Below, piece after piece: positions 47,083 through 56,862 of a stretch of 64,000 nucleotides of DNA. Positions within the stretch are counted from its first letter, which is position 1; each line of letters begins with the position of its first letter. The stretch spans positions 112,086 through 176,085 of the forward strand of contig JAGYLB010000110.1 in the NCBI GenBank assembly GCA_018401055.1. The letters are read 5' to 3'. The notes beneath the pieces were generated by a model. The model was given only the letters and a program-made list of their open reading frames with translations. It did not search any database and was not told the DNA's origin. The stretch is from Roseicyclus sp. (GTDB taxonomy: Bacteria > Pseudomonadota > Alphaproteobacteria > Rhodobacterales > Rhodobacteraceae). Both the position numbers and the translations under genes were made by a program.

Positions 47083-48042
47083 CTAGCGCTCCAACGCTGC
47101 GTCCTCTCCGCACTCGGCTCGCGTTCCCGCGACAGAGATCCGTTTGGGAGCAACCCGCGCGCGGTCTTGTGGGAGGGACCTTGTGGCTTCGTCCGCGATG
47201 AAATCGAGCACTGCTCGGACACGGGCGGTTTGGCGAAGATCGTTGCGGGTCAGGAGCCAGACCGGCATGTCGACGCGGAATGAGTCTTCGAGCACCACGA
47301 CCAGCTCCGGCTCATGGCGTCCAAGGTAGCAAGGCAGGCTGACCAGACCCGCCCCGGACCTAACGATTGCGACCTGCGCAAAGATGTTGTCCACCGCCGC
47401 GACGGTGCCTGCGCCCAATGCCACATCGCGCAAGAGCCGCGCCTGGGGCACGTGCTCAAGGCAGCCCGCGCTTTCGATGACCATGTGGCGCCCTAGGTCC
47501 TCAAGACGGCGTGGCGCACCATGCGCGGCAATGTAGCGCTGCGATCCGTAGAGGCAGAACGGGATCATCGCAATGCGGCGGCCGACGAGCGCGTCGTCGC
47601 GCGGTTCGCCCATGCGCAGGGCGATATCGGCATCGCCCGCAGCGACATCGCGCGCGAGCGTGGAGAGCTCCAACTCGACCCGGAGGAGGGGTGGCGCGCA
47701 CGCAGGATCCCTAGCCGCGGCGCGAGCCAGGCCGCGCCGATACCCTCCGAAGCAGTGATTCGAACGCGCCCCGCAACCTCGACTTCGTCGCCAGCCACGT
47801 CGTCGGCTATGGCCTGCATGAGCCTCGTTACATCACTCGATTTTGCGTAGACACGGGTGCCCGCCTGGGTCAACTGGTAGCCAGATGTCAGCCGGTCGAA
47901 GAGGCGCGCACCCAGTCGCTGTTCAAGGTCGCGCACCCGCCGCGTCACAGTGGTCTGTGTCACACTCCAGCGTCTGGGCGGCCCGGCCCACGCTGCCCGC
48001 CGTCGCGACCGCATTAAAGAAGCGCAGATCGTCCCAGTCCAT
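47083..48042 (-). pseudogene. LysR-family transcriptional regulator, with frameshifts
   Basis: About 319 residues from ATG 48040-48042 (MDWDDLRFFNAVATAGSVGRAAQTL), with shifts near 47965 and 47690. The N-terminal winged helix is VTQTTVTRRVRDLEQRLGARLFDRLTSGYQLTQAG. The substrate domain has VRITASEGIGAAWLAPRLG, GDADIALRMGEP, VAAVDNIFAQVAIVRSGAGLVSLPCYLG, and a C-terminal ARVRAVLDFIADEA. No clear target gene is adjacent; the carbamoylase and other relics lie downstream on the same strand. In intact form it would control a nearby metabolic gene. Confidence 0.82.
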
Positions 48043-48542
48043 CGCCGATCCTCCGGCCAATCCCGCGCCAAGCCGAACAATCAGTGCGGCCTGCCGCGCC
48101 GTGATGCTCCCGTCGCGGGACGGCGGCTAGATCGACCACTGCCCGCTGCGGACCGTAATGACACAACTCGGCGCGCCACGTCCCAACGTGTCGGGACGTT
48201 CGCGCTCTTGTGAAGACGCGTCACCGCATCGCAGGTCGTTGTGTCGCCCGTACCCACTGGGCTGCAACACCACACGCACCCGCAAAGTGGACTGCTTTGT
48301 CCGCCGACGACGCCTCGACATCCAAACGATCGTCACGTGCCCAGTCTGGTTACAACGGAGACACAGGCGGAACGTCGCCGAAATTCGTTGGCGCCGCAGA
48401 CACCAAAGCGCCCGCCGCCTGTGGGACGGGTAGCCGCTGCAGCGCGCAGCGGGCGGGCACTTCCATCACGGCCCGAACCGCAAGCCTGGGAGGATGGCGA
48501 TCCGGGACCCGGTCGGGTGGCGCCTTACGCAGACGCGTGCGC
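48043..48542. other. Non-coding or decayed stretch
   Basis: About 500 bases upstream of the LysR gene. Frames on both strands are short or unlike real proteins. I see no RNA gene, no terminator and no IS end. Confidence 0.4.
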
Positions 48543-48680
48543 TCAGGCTGCGCGGCGCAGACCAGCGACCGCAATAGCACCCAGACCGGCCTGAATCAGC
48601 GATGCAGCCGCCGGAAGTGGTTTCGGGGCGAGGGACTCGATGTCGTAAAGTGTCGCGGTGGCGTCAGACAGTGAACACCT
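48543..48680 (-). pseudogene. Possible C-terminal remnant of a VPLPA/PEP-CTERM protein
   Basis: The minus-strand frame ends PKPLPAAASLIQAGLGAIAV followed by AGLRRAA and a stop. A PLPA motif, a hydrophobic stretch and a basic end are the three parts of the VPLPA/PEP-CTERM sorting signal. The upstream part to about 49300 is broken in several frames and not recognisable. It is a relic at best. Confidence 0.4.
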
Positions 48681-49402
48681 TCGCCGCGAGTACGAAGGCG
48701 TGGCGCTGACACCAAAGACATCACGACGCCGGCGATCGTCTGGGGCGCCAGACCGAAATCTGGCACCGGATCCTGGCTTGCCTCCGAAAGATGTACACGG
48801 TGCTCGCTCGGACTGATCTGCACGAGTCCAAGGCCGCAGACCGATTTCGGGATGGAGGGCAGCAGTGCCCCCCGCCATTCTCGACGCCCCCACGGCACTC
48901 TTGGCGGGTATGCGACGTCGCGCACGAGGCGAACCAGCTTTGGCTTGGGAAAGAGTCGCATCAGCGAGGGGAGCTGCGCAGACGAGGCCCGATTGGTGTC
49001 GAAGATCGCCGGTTCGGGCCGGTCGGCGTTGTAACTGTCGAAAAGCCACCGATGCCGACCTTCCCTGCCGCTCCCGGCAGCGGATCGACATGCGGGAAGC
49101 CGTCTCGGGCGGCAAAACTCACCGCGTCGGGCGCTGGGGTCGTCGCAAATGTCAGGGGGGGGACACGAATTTTGAGGCTCGGCGCAAGCGCCGCAATCGC
49201 GTTTCCTCTCGGCATGAGAGCGGTTCCCGTCCGGACCGCGCCTGCCCCGGAGAGACCCGTGCTGACCGCACTCGTCACCGATCGCATCGCCGGTTCAAGC
49301 GGGAGCTCATCGCCCGCCTGACGGACCCAGTTCGGCGCCCGGCGCGGACCCGACCACCCTTGCGCCGGAAGCCTTCGGCGCCAACAGACCTGGAGATGGC
49401 CA
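48681..49402. other. Upstream region of the CTERM-type gene, no supported gene
   Basis: Several overlapping frames exist on both strands, none with a family signal. It may contain the rest of the CTERM relic on the minus strand and the promoter of the gene at 49403. ATG 49403 is preceded by a plausible GGAGATGG. Confidence 0.4.
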
Positions 49403-50094
49403 ATGCCGATCAGACCACTTCTTGCCGCAGCTTTCTTCGCCCTTTCGCCGTTCGCCGCCTCAGCGGCGACCGTCTCGCTCGATCTCGGCCGCTCAGTCGA
49501 TCTTCTTCAGAACGTGCCCTTCCAGACGATCACCTTCGATCTGGTCCCCGTCGCCTTTGGTGGCGGGCTCGTAACGGTTTCCGCCTTCGGCACCAGACCG
49601 ACCGGCTTTATCCCCCAGCGCCTGGTGGTGAGGGCGAATGGGGGTCTCTCCATTGACGGGGGGCTCAGCTCGCAGCCGGCCGGGGAAGAGGGGATCATCG
49701 ACTCCCCCGAGTTCCTCCGCTTCGACTTCACAAGGCCGGTGACCGGCGTCACCGTCGGCGTGAACCTCGCCAACGGACCTCCCGGCGTGGGTGTCGGATC
49801 GCGCTCTGTGGAGGTCTTTTCGCCCGAGGGCGCGCTCATCGCCAACGTCATGCAGGACAGGCTTCAAACGTTCACCGCCGACGACTTTCTTGCCCCGGAC
49901 ACGCTGATCAGTGCGCTGATCCTGCGGTCGATCAGCGGCGGGTTCAGGGTCAACAGACTCGGGTTCACGCTGCAGCCCGTGCCCGAGGCCGAACCGGAGC
50001 TACCCGTCGCCGCGGTGCCGCTGCTCGGCTGCCGCGACGCTCCTCCTCGCTGCGCTCGCTTAGCCTAGGCTACCTCGCGCGCCGCCGGGTCTGA
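49403..50094 (+). pseudogene. Secreted PEP/VPLPA-CTERM-like protein, frameshift in the sorting signal
   Basis: About 230 residues from ATG 49403. A signal peptide (LLAAAFFALSPFAASAATV) is followed by a beta-rich domain without Cys (SVDLLQNVPFQTITFDLVPVA, FDFTRPVTGVTVGVNLANG, RSISGGFRVNRLGFTLQ). The end has PVPEAEPELPVAAVPLLG; after a one- or two-base shift near 50025-50060 it would continue with an Ala/Leu helix and LGYLARRRV to TGA 50092-50094, the shape of a CTERM signal. Such proteins are processed by an exosortase; none is seen in this window. Function unknown, cell-surface or matrix protein by inference. Confidence 0.65.
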
Positions 50095-50208
50095 GGTCAG
50101 CACTTGCCGGGCAGATTCAGCGGTTTGAGCAAACGGAAGGGCCGGGTTCATCGACACCATCACGGAGCGAAGAAGAAGCAGGTACACGAAACATCAAGGG
50201 GTGCCGCT

Positions 50209-50300
50209 GACGAGCTGGTCAGGTGTATCACGCGGAGAAGCCGCAAGCATTACGCGGCCGAGGAGAGGATTCGTGTCGTGCTCGCGGACCTGCGGGGCGA
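50209..50300 (+). pseudogene. IS3-type OrfA fragment
   Basis: A short segment reads DELVRCITRRSRKHYAAEER followed by IRVVLADLRGEE, which resembles the start of IS3-family OrfA proteins (RKxYSAEEKIRIVLEGLRGEE). The homology ends abruptly. The following stretch to 50741 contains no gene I can identify. Confidence 0.55.
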
Positions 50301-50741
50301 GGAAGCACTTCCTTGCTCTGTCGACGCAAGGGCATTGCCGCGATCCCGAACGACAGCTGACCTCGGCCCTGAAGGGGTTGTTGACCTCCGCGCTACCGCG
50401 TGTGTCGTCGCTTCCGCCGACACTGCCAATCGTCAGCCTCGATGCTCGCCGCCGTTTCCGGACTGCGCGGCGAAAGAGCCGCTACCGGGGCCAATGGCCC
50501 CTTCGTGACCAAGGCCGATACTGTTGGGGTGGCCACCACCGTGCGATGTTTGATGGAACCGAACCCCATCGTAGTAGAAATAGCGGCGCTTGGCGGCGGA
50601 AAGGCAGTCGTCAATCCGCCGGAGTTTGGAGATAATCCTCGTCACACGGAGTACGGGCTGTCCATTGGCCGCCTGAGTTGGAACAAGACGACCACGCCGA
50701 GCCCGAGAGGGCGCGGCGGTCTCAAAGTTGTGGCGTTCGAG

Positions 50742-50775
50742 TGGTAGCGGAGGTCCGTTCCGGTCAAATGCCGAC
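50742..50775 (+). repeat. Copy C of the 28-base repeat with a tRNA-Met 3' end 12-mer
   Basis: 50742-50753 reads tggtagcggagg, the complement of the tRNA-Met acceptor end with CCA; 50748-50775 is identical to the 28-base repeat at 28821 and 42070. The left flank differs from that of the 42 kb copy. It looks like an attachment site followed by a unit's left end. Confidence 0.9.
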
Positions 50776-50924
50776 ACTTCGGATGGCCCGAGCTTCAATA
50801 GGATAATACAGGTAATCTGGCGTTCGGCGGTTGGTACCTGCCCGATCGGAAATCAGTGGTCTTTGCGGGACTATCCTGAATTCTGTGCGCTGCCGTGGTA
50901 ACTGCTCTGAGAAGAGACACACGT

Positions 50925-51050
50925 ATGAGAATCGACAAAGACCTGCTGGACCGCTTGATGGAAGGCCGCTCGCCCGGCGACCTGTTTGGCAAGACCGGCA
51001 TCTTGGCGGAACTAACCAAGGCGCTCGCGGAATGCGCGCTGAGCCCCACC
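50925..51050 (+). pseudogene. N-terminal fragment of an IS256-type transposase
   Basis: From ATG 50925 the frame reads MRIDKDLLDRLMEGRSPGDL, then FGKTGILAELTKALAECALS, which resembles the first 40 residues of IS256-family transposases (DDLLDxLL..., GLLxxLKKALxERxL). The rest is missing. It lies 150 bases behind copy C of the 28-base repeat. Confidence 0.5.
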
Positions 51051-51257
51051 TCAACCCAAGTTCCACTGACAGTGCCCGCTTGGCCTATCTCGAACCAGAA
51101 GTCCTGAAGCCGCTGACCTGTGGGCGCGAGGCGTTGGCCGTCTGCCTCCATGATCTATGCTTTATCGCCGTGGGCGAACCGTGCCAAAAGTGCCGCTGCT
51201 CACGTGTGCCTGTGGCGCAATGCGGCAGGTGCCGTGTGGGCGGGCGCAGGGCTCGGC

Positions 51258-52223
51258 TTACACGAGGCCGTCGACGAGCGTGTACTGCGCCGCGACAAAG
51301 GCGATGTAGCACAGCACCATCACCCAGCCCACCATGCGGCCGATCTGGTTGGCAAAGAGCAAGAACCCCGCGAACACGGCCGTGACCGCCACCGCCGCCG
51401 GAAGATCGAACACAGAAAAGCGAGGATTAATTACCAACGGCTTTACCGCCGCGCTCAGCGCCAGCACCGAGAGTATGTTGAAGATGTTCGAGCCGACAAT
51501 GCCCCCCACGATCATCTCGGATTGGCCCTTGCGTGCGGCTGCCACGCAGGCGGTCAGTTCCGGCAGCGACGTGCCAAACGCGATCAGTGTCATGCCGATC
51601 ACTGCCTCGGGCACACCCAGCGCCACGCCACCGGCAACCGCTCCCTGGACCAGGATCTCGGAGCCGACGACGAGCGTGGCGATACCAGCCAGCAGCATGA
51701 TCCAGGGAGCCTGTACATCGCGATCGGCATCCTCGACGGCCTCGATGTCAAGCCTCGAGGCGCTATACTGGTAGAAAACATAGGCCACCAGTGCCGCCAT
51801 CATCGCTGCCCCGGCCCAGCTCGGCAACAGCTCCGCCAGCACGGCAGAGGCCATCGCGGCGGTCGCGCCCAGCATCATCAGCGTATCCACGCGCACCTCA
51901 CGCCGGTCGTATAGCACTGGGGCAATGATCGCGCTGACAGCGATCACCAGAAAGATGTTGGCGATGTTCGACCCGAGCACATTACCTACCGCGATGCCGG
52001 GAAACCCCGACAGGTTGGCGTTGACCGAGGTAAACAGCTCGGGCGCCGATGTGCCGAAGGCCACGATCGTGGCCGCGATAAACAGTTTCGACACCCCAGA
52101 CCGCTCGGCCACGACCACGGCGTTGTTCACGGTCCAGTCGCCGCCCTTGACCAGCAGCCAGACTCCGAAGGCGATTGCGCCCATTGCGATGATGGCAAGC
52201 TGGTAGGTCTCGAGCGAATGCAT
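51258..52223 (-). CDS. Calcium/sodium antiporter (CaCA family, YrbG-like)
   Basis: 321 residues with about ten membrane helices and the two internally repeated alpha motifs: FIAATIVAFGTSAPELFTSVNA (about residues 48-69) and VIGMTLIAFGTSLPELTACVAA (about 190-211), each followed by a Gly-Asn/Gly-Ser stretch (GNVLGSNIANIFLV and GGIVGSNIFNILSV). These bind the exchanged cations. It moves Ca2+ or K+ out against Na+ or H+ across the inner membrane. It lies downstream of the Tct genes on the same strand, 84 bases on, but need not belong to that pathway. Confidence 0.92.
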   Translation of the reverse strand: MHSLETYQLAIIAMGAIAFGVWLLVKGGDWTVNNAVVVAERSGVSKLFIAATIVAFGTSAPELFTSVNANLSGFPGIAVGNVLGSNIANIFLVIAVSAIIAPVLYDRREVRVDTLMMLGATAAMASAVLAELLPSWAGAAMMAALVAYVFYQYSASRLDIEAVEDADRDVQAPWIMLLAGIATLVVGSEILVQGAVAGGVALGVPEAVIGMTLIAFGTSLPELTACVAAARKGQSEMIVGGIVGSNIFNILSVLALSAAVKPLVINPRFSVFDLPAAVAVTAVFAGFLLFANQIGRMVGWVMVLCYIAFVAAQYTLVDGLV

Positions 52224-52307
52224 GGATCGCTCCGATGGTGGCTTACGCGGGTCAGGGGCGCGCGCGGGCAGATGGGGTCGGATGTCACGGGATGCGATTG
52301 CCCGCGC

Positions 52308-53909
52308 CTATCGCCTCGATCTCAAAACTTGCAGCCACGATTTGCCTGCAGGACAAGGCGGCGGCGGCGGCGGCGGCGCTGCGCAGCGCGGGCTACCCTG
52401 CGCCGTTGCCCCCGTCGCTGTGGGCTTCGCCCCCACCCGCCGCCGCCTGCGCATGGCTGACATGATCGGCAGCACGATCGTCAAAACCACTGCACAGAGC
52501 AGCATCGCCGAGATCGGGCGTTCGACGAAGATCGACGGACTCCCGAAAGACAACAGCAACGCCTGTCGGAGCGAGGTTTCCATCAGCGACGCCAGCACTA
52601 GCGCCAGCACCAAGGGCGGGCGCGGCACGTCGAACTTGATCATCGCATATCCCAGCAGCCCGAAGGCCAGAGACATCCAGACTGTCGCCATGTCAAGAGT
52701 GGCCGCATAAGCGCCCACCAGCGAGATACCCAGGATCGCGGGCGCAAGGTAGATGTAGGGTATGCGCAGCAACGCGGCAAAGGCGGGCGCCATCGGCAGG
52801 TTCAGGATCAGCAGGAACACGTTGCCTACAAACATGCTGGCGATCAGACCCCAAACAAGCGCGCTTTCCTGGCTCATGAGCTGGGGCCCCGGACGGATGC
52901 CGTGCAAGATCAGCGCCGCCAACAGGATCGCCGTGGAGGCCGACCCCGGTATGCCCAGCGACAGCATCGGGATGGCAGCGCCGTGCGAGGCTGAGTTGTT
53001 GGCGGCCTCGGCGGCGGCCACGCCGTCGATGGCGCCCGTGCCGAACATCTCGGGGGTGGTGCTGAACTTGCGTTCCGTTAAGTAGGCCAGCAACGATGCG
53101 ATTGATGCGCCCGCGCCCGGCATGATGCCTACGAACAGACCGATGAAGCCGCCGCGGATGATCGAGAAGCGGCATTTGCGCCAGTCATCCATCGTCAGCC
53201 ACATATCGCGCAGACGGGTCTTGATCGGCTTGACCGACTCGATCCGCTCCAGCGATGCCAGCACCTCGGCGATCCCAAAAACCCCAATCACAACGGGGAT
53301 AAAATCAATCCCTTTCAGTAGGATGGGCTGGTCAAAGCTGAGGCGCGGTGTGCCAGTCAGTGGATCGACCCCGATCAGCGCGATCATTAGCCCAATCAAG
53401 GCCGCAGCCAGCGACTTGATCGGCGATCCGCCAAGACTGCCGATTGCAAGAATGCCCAGCAGGGCAAGCAGGAAATATTCGGGCGCATTGAACCGCAACC
53501 CGAAGCTGGCCAGCGGCGGCGCTAGCAGCGCAACGGCCATCACTGCTCCGATGCCTGCGATGAACGAGCCAATGGCAGAGATCGCGAGTGCCGCACCGGC
53601 CCGCCCCTTGCGCGCCATCGCGTTCCCATCGACCGCCGTCATCACCCCCGACGCTTCGCCCGGCACCTTGATGAGCACCGAGGTCAGCGTGCCGCCATAT
53701 TGTGCGCCGTACATGATACCAGCCAGCATCATGATGGCTGTGACCGGCTCCAGACCGAAGGTCAACGGCAACAGCAGCGCCATACCCGCCGATGGCCCAA
53801 GACCGGGCAAGGCGCCGACTACTTGGCCGATCAGCACGCCGATAAAGATAAACAACAGGTTGTGCGGCAAAAGCGCGGTCGAGAAACCGATGAGAAGCTG
53901 GTCAAGCAT
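52308..53909 (-). CDS. Tripartite tricarboxylate transporter large permease (TctA family)
   Basis: 533 residues from ATG 53907-53909 (MLDQLLIGFSTALLPHNLLF); longer upstream frames lack family homology. TctA features are GQVVGALPGLGPSAGMALLLPLTF, MYGAQYGGTLTSVLIKVPGE, GGFIGLFVGIMPGAGASIASLLAY, and NNSASHGAAIPMLSLGIPGSAS. About twelve helices. The family length is about 500; the last 50 residues (Ala/Pro-rich, seven Pro from a (GGC)7 tract at 52357-52377) look like run-on past the normal RRRR end, perhaps after a small shift. It works with TctB and TctC. Confidence 0.9.
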   Translation of the reverse strand: MLDQLLIGFSTALLPHNLLFIFIGVLIGQVVGALPGLGPSAGMALLLPLTFGLEPVTAIMMLAGIMYGAQYGGTLTSVLIKVPGEASGVMTAVDGNAMARKGRAGAALAISAIGSFIAGIGAVMAVALLAPPLASFGLRFNAPEYFLLALLGILAIGSLGGSPIKSLAAALIGLMIALIGVDPLTGTPRLSFDQPILLKGIDFIPVVIGVFGIAEVLASLERIESVKPIKTRLRDMWLTMDDWRKCRFSIIRGGFIGLFVGIMPGAGASIASLLAYLTERKFSTTPEMFGTGAIDGVAAAEAANNSASHGAAIPMLSLGIPGSASTAILLAALILHGIRPGPQLMSQESALVWGLIASMFVGNVFLLILNLPMAPAFAALLRIPYIYLAPAILGISLVGAYAATLDMATVWMSLAFGLLGYAMIKFDVPRPPLVLALVLASLMETSLRQALLLSFGSPSIFVERPISAMLLCAVVLTIVLPIMSAMRRRRRVGAKPTATGATAQGSPRCAAPPPPPPPCPAGKSWLQVLRSRR

Positions 53910-53934
53910 GAGGTGATCCTTGCCGATGTCAGGG

Positions 53935-54386
53935 TCAGATGCCGAAAGGCATGGGAAGCGGCACCGCGAGCCAACGGATGAAGACGACGTGGACCAACCC
54001 CGCGACAATCACCGCCGAGGAGACCGAAGGCACCAGCGGGCAGCGCAACACCACGAGAAGCATCGCCAGCATGAACACCGCTAGCATTGGGACGAACCCG
54101 ATGAGGGGAATGCCCACCGCCAGCGCCACGAGGGCGGCGAAACTTGCGCCGACCCGAACCGCGCCCAGCGCATCGGGAAACTCGACCTCGACCGTCTCCA
54201 AGCCGCGCCACTGGGCCAAAAGCAGAAGCAGACCGATGATCGCGCCTGCCCCCGAAAGTGCCATCGGGAAAAAGCGCGCGCCCGGTGTGGGCCCGTCCCA
54301 CAATCTCAGGCCAGTGGTGCTTCGGCGTAGATGCCTGCCGCAAGAACCAGGATGAAAAGGGCTGGAACAGCCTCGATGGGGCGCAT
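53935..54386 (-). pseudogene. Tripartite tricarboxylate transporter small permease (TctB family), one frameshift
   Basis: About 150 residues from ATG 54384-54386 (MRPIEAVPALFILVLAAGIYAEAP) with one shift near 54308; continues GARFFPMALSGAGAIIGLLLLLAQWR. Four helices follow (ALVALAVGIPLIGFVPMLAVFML, VSSAVIVAGLVHVVFIRWL). The length and FFP motif suit TctB. It lies 25 bases before the TctA start. Confidence 0.85.
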
Positions 54387-54496
54387 GGTCGCGTCCTCCC
54401 TTTGGGCTTTGGGTCGGTTGGTCCGCGGGGCGCAGCGCCCGCGGACCGGCTGTTCATGGACCGCACAAGGGGCGGCCAAGGCATCCTGGCGCAGGT

Positions 54497-55474
54497 TTAC
54501 TGGGCCAGACCGATGCGGGTCAGGACTTCGCGGAACGTGTCTTGCTCGGCCGCGAAATAGGCACCGGCTTCGTCCAGCGTGACCATGTCGCTGCGGTAGA
54601 GGTTTTCGGCCAGCCAGGCCTGGAATTGCTCGGTCGCGGCCGCCTGCTGGAACCTGTCGGCCCACCATGCGGCAACGGCCGGGTCGAGATCTGCCGGTGC
54701 GCCCACGCCCCAGAACTGGGTGTAGATCACGTCGACGCCTTGTTCGGTTGCGGTGGCGATACCGGACAGCGCATCCTCGGTGCGGCGCTCGGCCGAGAAG
54801 ATGGCCAGCGGTTTGCCGGAGCCGCTGGCTATCAGTTCAAGCCCTTCGGACACGGTCGCGAAATGCAGTTCCACATTGCCGCCAAGGAATGTGGCACGGC
54901 CCGCGCTACCGCTTTCATGCGGAATGTAGGTCAGCGTGGTGCCCGTGGTGGATTCGATCAGGCCGGTCAGCACATGGTCGTTTCCGCCCGAGGCACCGCC
55001 CGCCACGCGTACGCGGCCCGGATTCTCGGTCGCAGCCGCCACGATATCGGCCAGCGAATTCAAATCGCTGTCAGGCGTCGTGAACAGCAGCAACTCGGAT
55101 TGTACCAGCGCCGCGATCGGCGTGATTTGGTCGATGACCGAAGGCGTGCCCTGCACGATCGGAGTGGTGAACACTGGCGAGGCCAGCATCAGCAGAGTGT
55201 TTTCATCACCCGGCAGGCCCAACACGTGGTTGTAGGCGTTGGAATGCCCCCCGCCCGAACGGTTCTGCACCACGATCGGGTTCTCGACGATGCCCTGATC
55301 ATTCATGATTTGCGCAAAGGTGCGCATGATGATGTCGGGCGAACCGCCGGCGCCGGAGCCAACGGTGAATTCGATGGGGCCGATGGGCGCGCGCATATCC
55401 TGCGCAAGAGTGGCTCCGGCAGACAGAGCGCCGCACAGGGCGGCGACGCAAAGGGTATGGGTCAGTCTCGGCAT
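54497..55474 (-). CDS. Tripartite tricarboxylate transporter substrate-binding protein (TctC/Bug family)
   Basis: 325 residues from ATG 55472-55474 (MPRLTHTLCVAALCGALSAG), with GGGAGGA upstream. A signal peptide ends near ATLAQ. Bug-family signs: PIEFTVGSGAGGSPDIIMRTFAQIM, NPIVVQNRSGGGHSNAYNHV, VRVAGGASGGNDHVLTGLIE, and GSAGRATFLGGNVELHFATVSE. These periplasmic proteins bind carboxylic acids. The neighbouring decarboxylase-like and FAH genes suggest an aromatic acid or ring-cleavage product as the substrate. Confidence 0.92.
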   Translation of the reverse strand: MPRLTHTLCVAALCGALSAGATLAQDMRAPIGPIEFTVGSGAGGSPDIIMRTFAQIMNDQGIVENPIVVQNRSGGGHSNAYNHVLGLPGDENTLLMLASPVFTTPIVQGTPSVIDQITPIAALVQSELLLFTTPDSDLNSLADIVAAATENPGRVRVAGGASGGNDHVLTGLIESTTGTTLTYIPHESGSAGRATFLGGNVELHFATVSEGLELIASGSGKPLAIFSAERRTEDALSGIATATEQGVDVIYTQFWGVGAPADLDPAVAAWWADRFQQAAATEQFQAWLAENLYRSDMVTLDEAGAYFAAEQDTFREVLTRIGLAQ

Positions 55475-55518
55475 GTCAAATCCTCCCATGTCATGCGCAA
55501 CTTTATTGCCCCCGCGAC

Positions 55519-56523
55519 TCAGGTATCGAGGAGGGTCGGATCGAACAATTCCCTTGGGTCCACGAGACGCGGCGCGAGGAACTGTTCGAAGGAATGGCGG
55601 CACATGGCCGCGATTTCGGGCTGGGCACGCTGGAAACCGTAGGGCCAGTAGTCATGCCCCATTGCGGCGCGCGTCCGCTCCATGGAGGCATTGAGCCAGG
55701 GCAAGCTGAGGCGGTTGGCCGAACCAAGCCAGACCTCGCGCAGGCGGTCCATCGCAATGTCGCGCGCTTGGCTGAACGCATCGAAAAGGGCGCGTGCAAG
55801 CCAAGGGTGTGCCTCCGCCACGTCACGGCGCAGCGCGATCACATGCATGATCGGAAAGAACCCGGTGCGCCGGTGCCAATCCTGTTCCACGGTCTCGAAG
55901 TCTGGGAAAATACGCTCGATCCTCGGGTCGCCATCGGAAAAGGCGCGGGGCGGGTTGGGGCCAGCATCCCGTCGATCTCGCCCGCCAACAGCAGGTCCTG
56001 CAGCGTCTGCCCTTCGGCGACGGGCGTAATCCGCAGGTCCGGCGGTGGCGTCAGCGCCAGTCGCTCGTGACGCACGCCCTGGTCCAGCGCGCCGGTGCGC
56101 CAATGCACGGCGGTGGGCGTCACGCCGTAGTCGTCGGCCATGATCGCACGCATCCACAATGCTGCGGTCATCTGATATTCCGGCACGCCGATGGCGCGGC
56201 CCGCGAAATCCAGCAGGCGACGCGATGCCCGACCCCACCCGCCGGTAGAACCCGTTGTGGCGGAACGCGCGGCTGACGAAGGTCGGTATCGCAACATAGT
56301 TTGCTTGACCCCGCGCCACCTGAAGGATGTGGCTCGAGAGCGAGAGTTCGGTAACGTCGAAGCGGGCTTCCTGCACCGCGATCGGGAAAAGCTTGGTCGT
56401 GGGAAGGATATGCGGCTCGACGGTCACGCCCGGTATCGCCACGCGACCGTCCTGCACGGCCATCACCCGGTCATGGTCCCAGGTCGCGACCGACAGCGAC
56501 AGCGGCGCGGTCATCCGCGGCAC
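55519..56523 (-). pseudogene. 4,5-dihydroxyphthalate decarboxylase-like protein, with frameshifts
   Basis: About 334 residues from ATG 56521-56523 (MPRMTAPLSLSVATWDHDRV); shifts near 56215 and 55945. Order of blocks: EARFDVTELSLSSHILQVARG, AFRHNGFYRR, FAGRAIGVPEYQMTAALWMRAIMADDYGV, EIDGMLAPTRP, then FFPIMHVIALRRDVAEAHPW and HDYWPYGFQRAQPEIAAM. This is the pattern of the 4,5-dihydroxyphthalate decarboxylase family, which shares the fold of periplasmic binding proteins. No signal peptide. It is the first gene of the Tct operon and would remove CO2 from an aromatic dicarboxylate or act on a related acid. Confidence 0.82.
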
Positions 56524-56862
56524 GCTCTAGTCGAGGTCGGGCCCGACAGTCACGCTGCATGCGGATGCTTTGCGTTATCTTCATCACCGTCGCCTCCCCC
56601 GTTTCCGTATATTGATCCGGATTGATCTTTGGCAAGCATGAATGTTTATCCACCGGCAGCGCACGCCGCATGGGTATAAGGCCTGCCGCCGATTTTGGGG
56701 CAAGGTGCAGATGGCGACAGCAAGTGTACAAGGTGAGCAGGCGCACTCTCGGCCCCCCGTCACATCCTGCACCGATGCAGGGCGCTTACGCAGGTTGAGG
56801 CCGGTCAGAGCCGCGTGACAGCCCCGCCCAGTGGGCAAGGGCGTGCTTCGGTGCCGAAGGGG
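56524..56862. other. Promoter region of the Tct operon and end of the FAH gene
   Basis: Apart from the operator-like site at 56610-56627, the 340 bases hold no gene that I can support. Both flanking genes are on the minus strand. Confidence 0.5.
56610..56627. promoter_or_regulatory. Putative GntR operator upstream of the decarboxylase-Tct operon
   Basis: The sequence tattgatccggattgatc contains the 15-mer tattgatccggattg that occurs again at 57613-57627. It is itself near-palindromic around the ccgg centre (gatccggattgatc). Lying about 90 bases before the decarboxylase-like gene, it should be the binding site of the GntR protein encoded at 57.7 kb. Confidence 0.7.

Noticed and set aside
46860..47222. 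Small genes on both strands between the LysR gene and the carbamoylase remnant
   Set aside because: Several overlapping frames exist but none has a ribosome site and family signal together.
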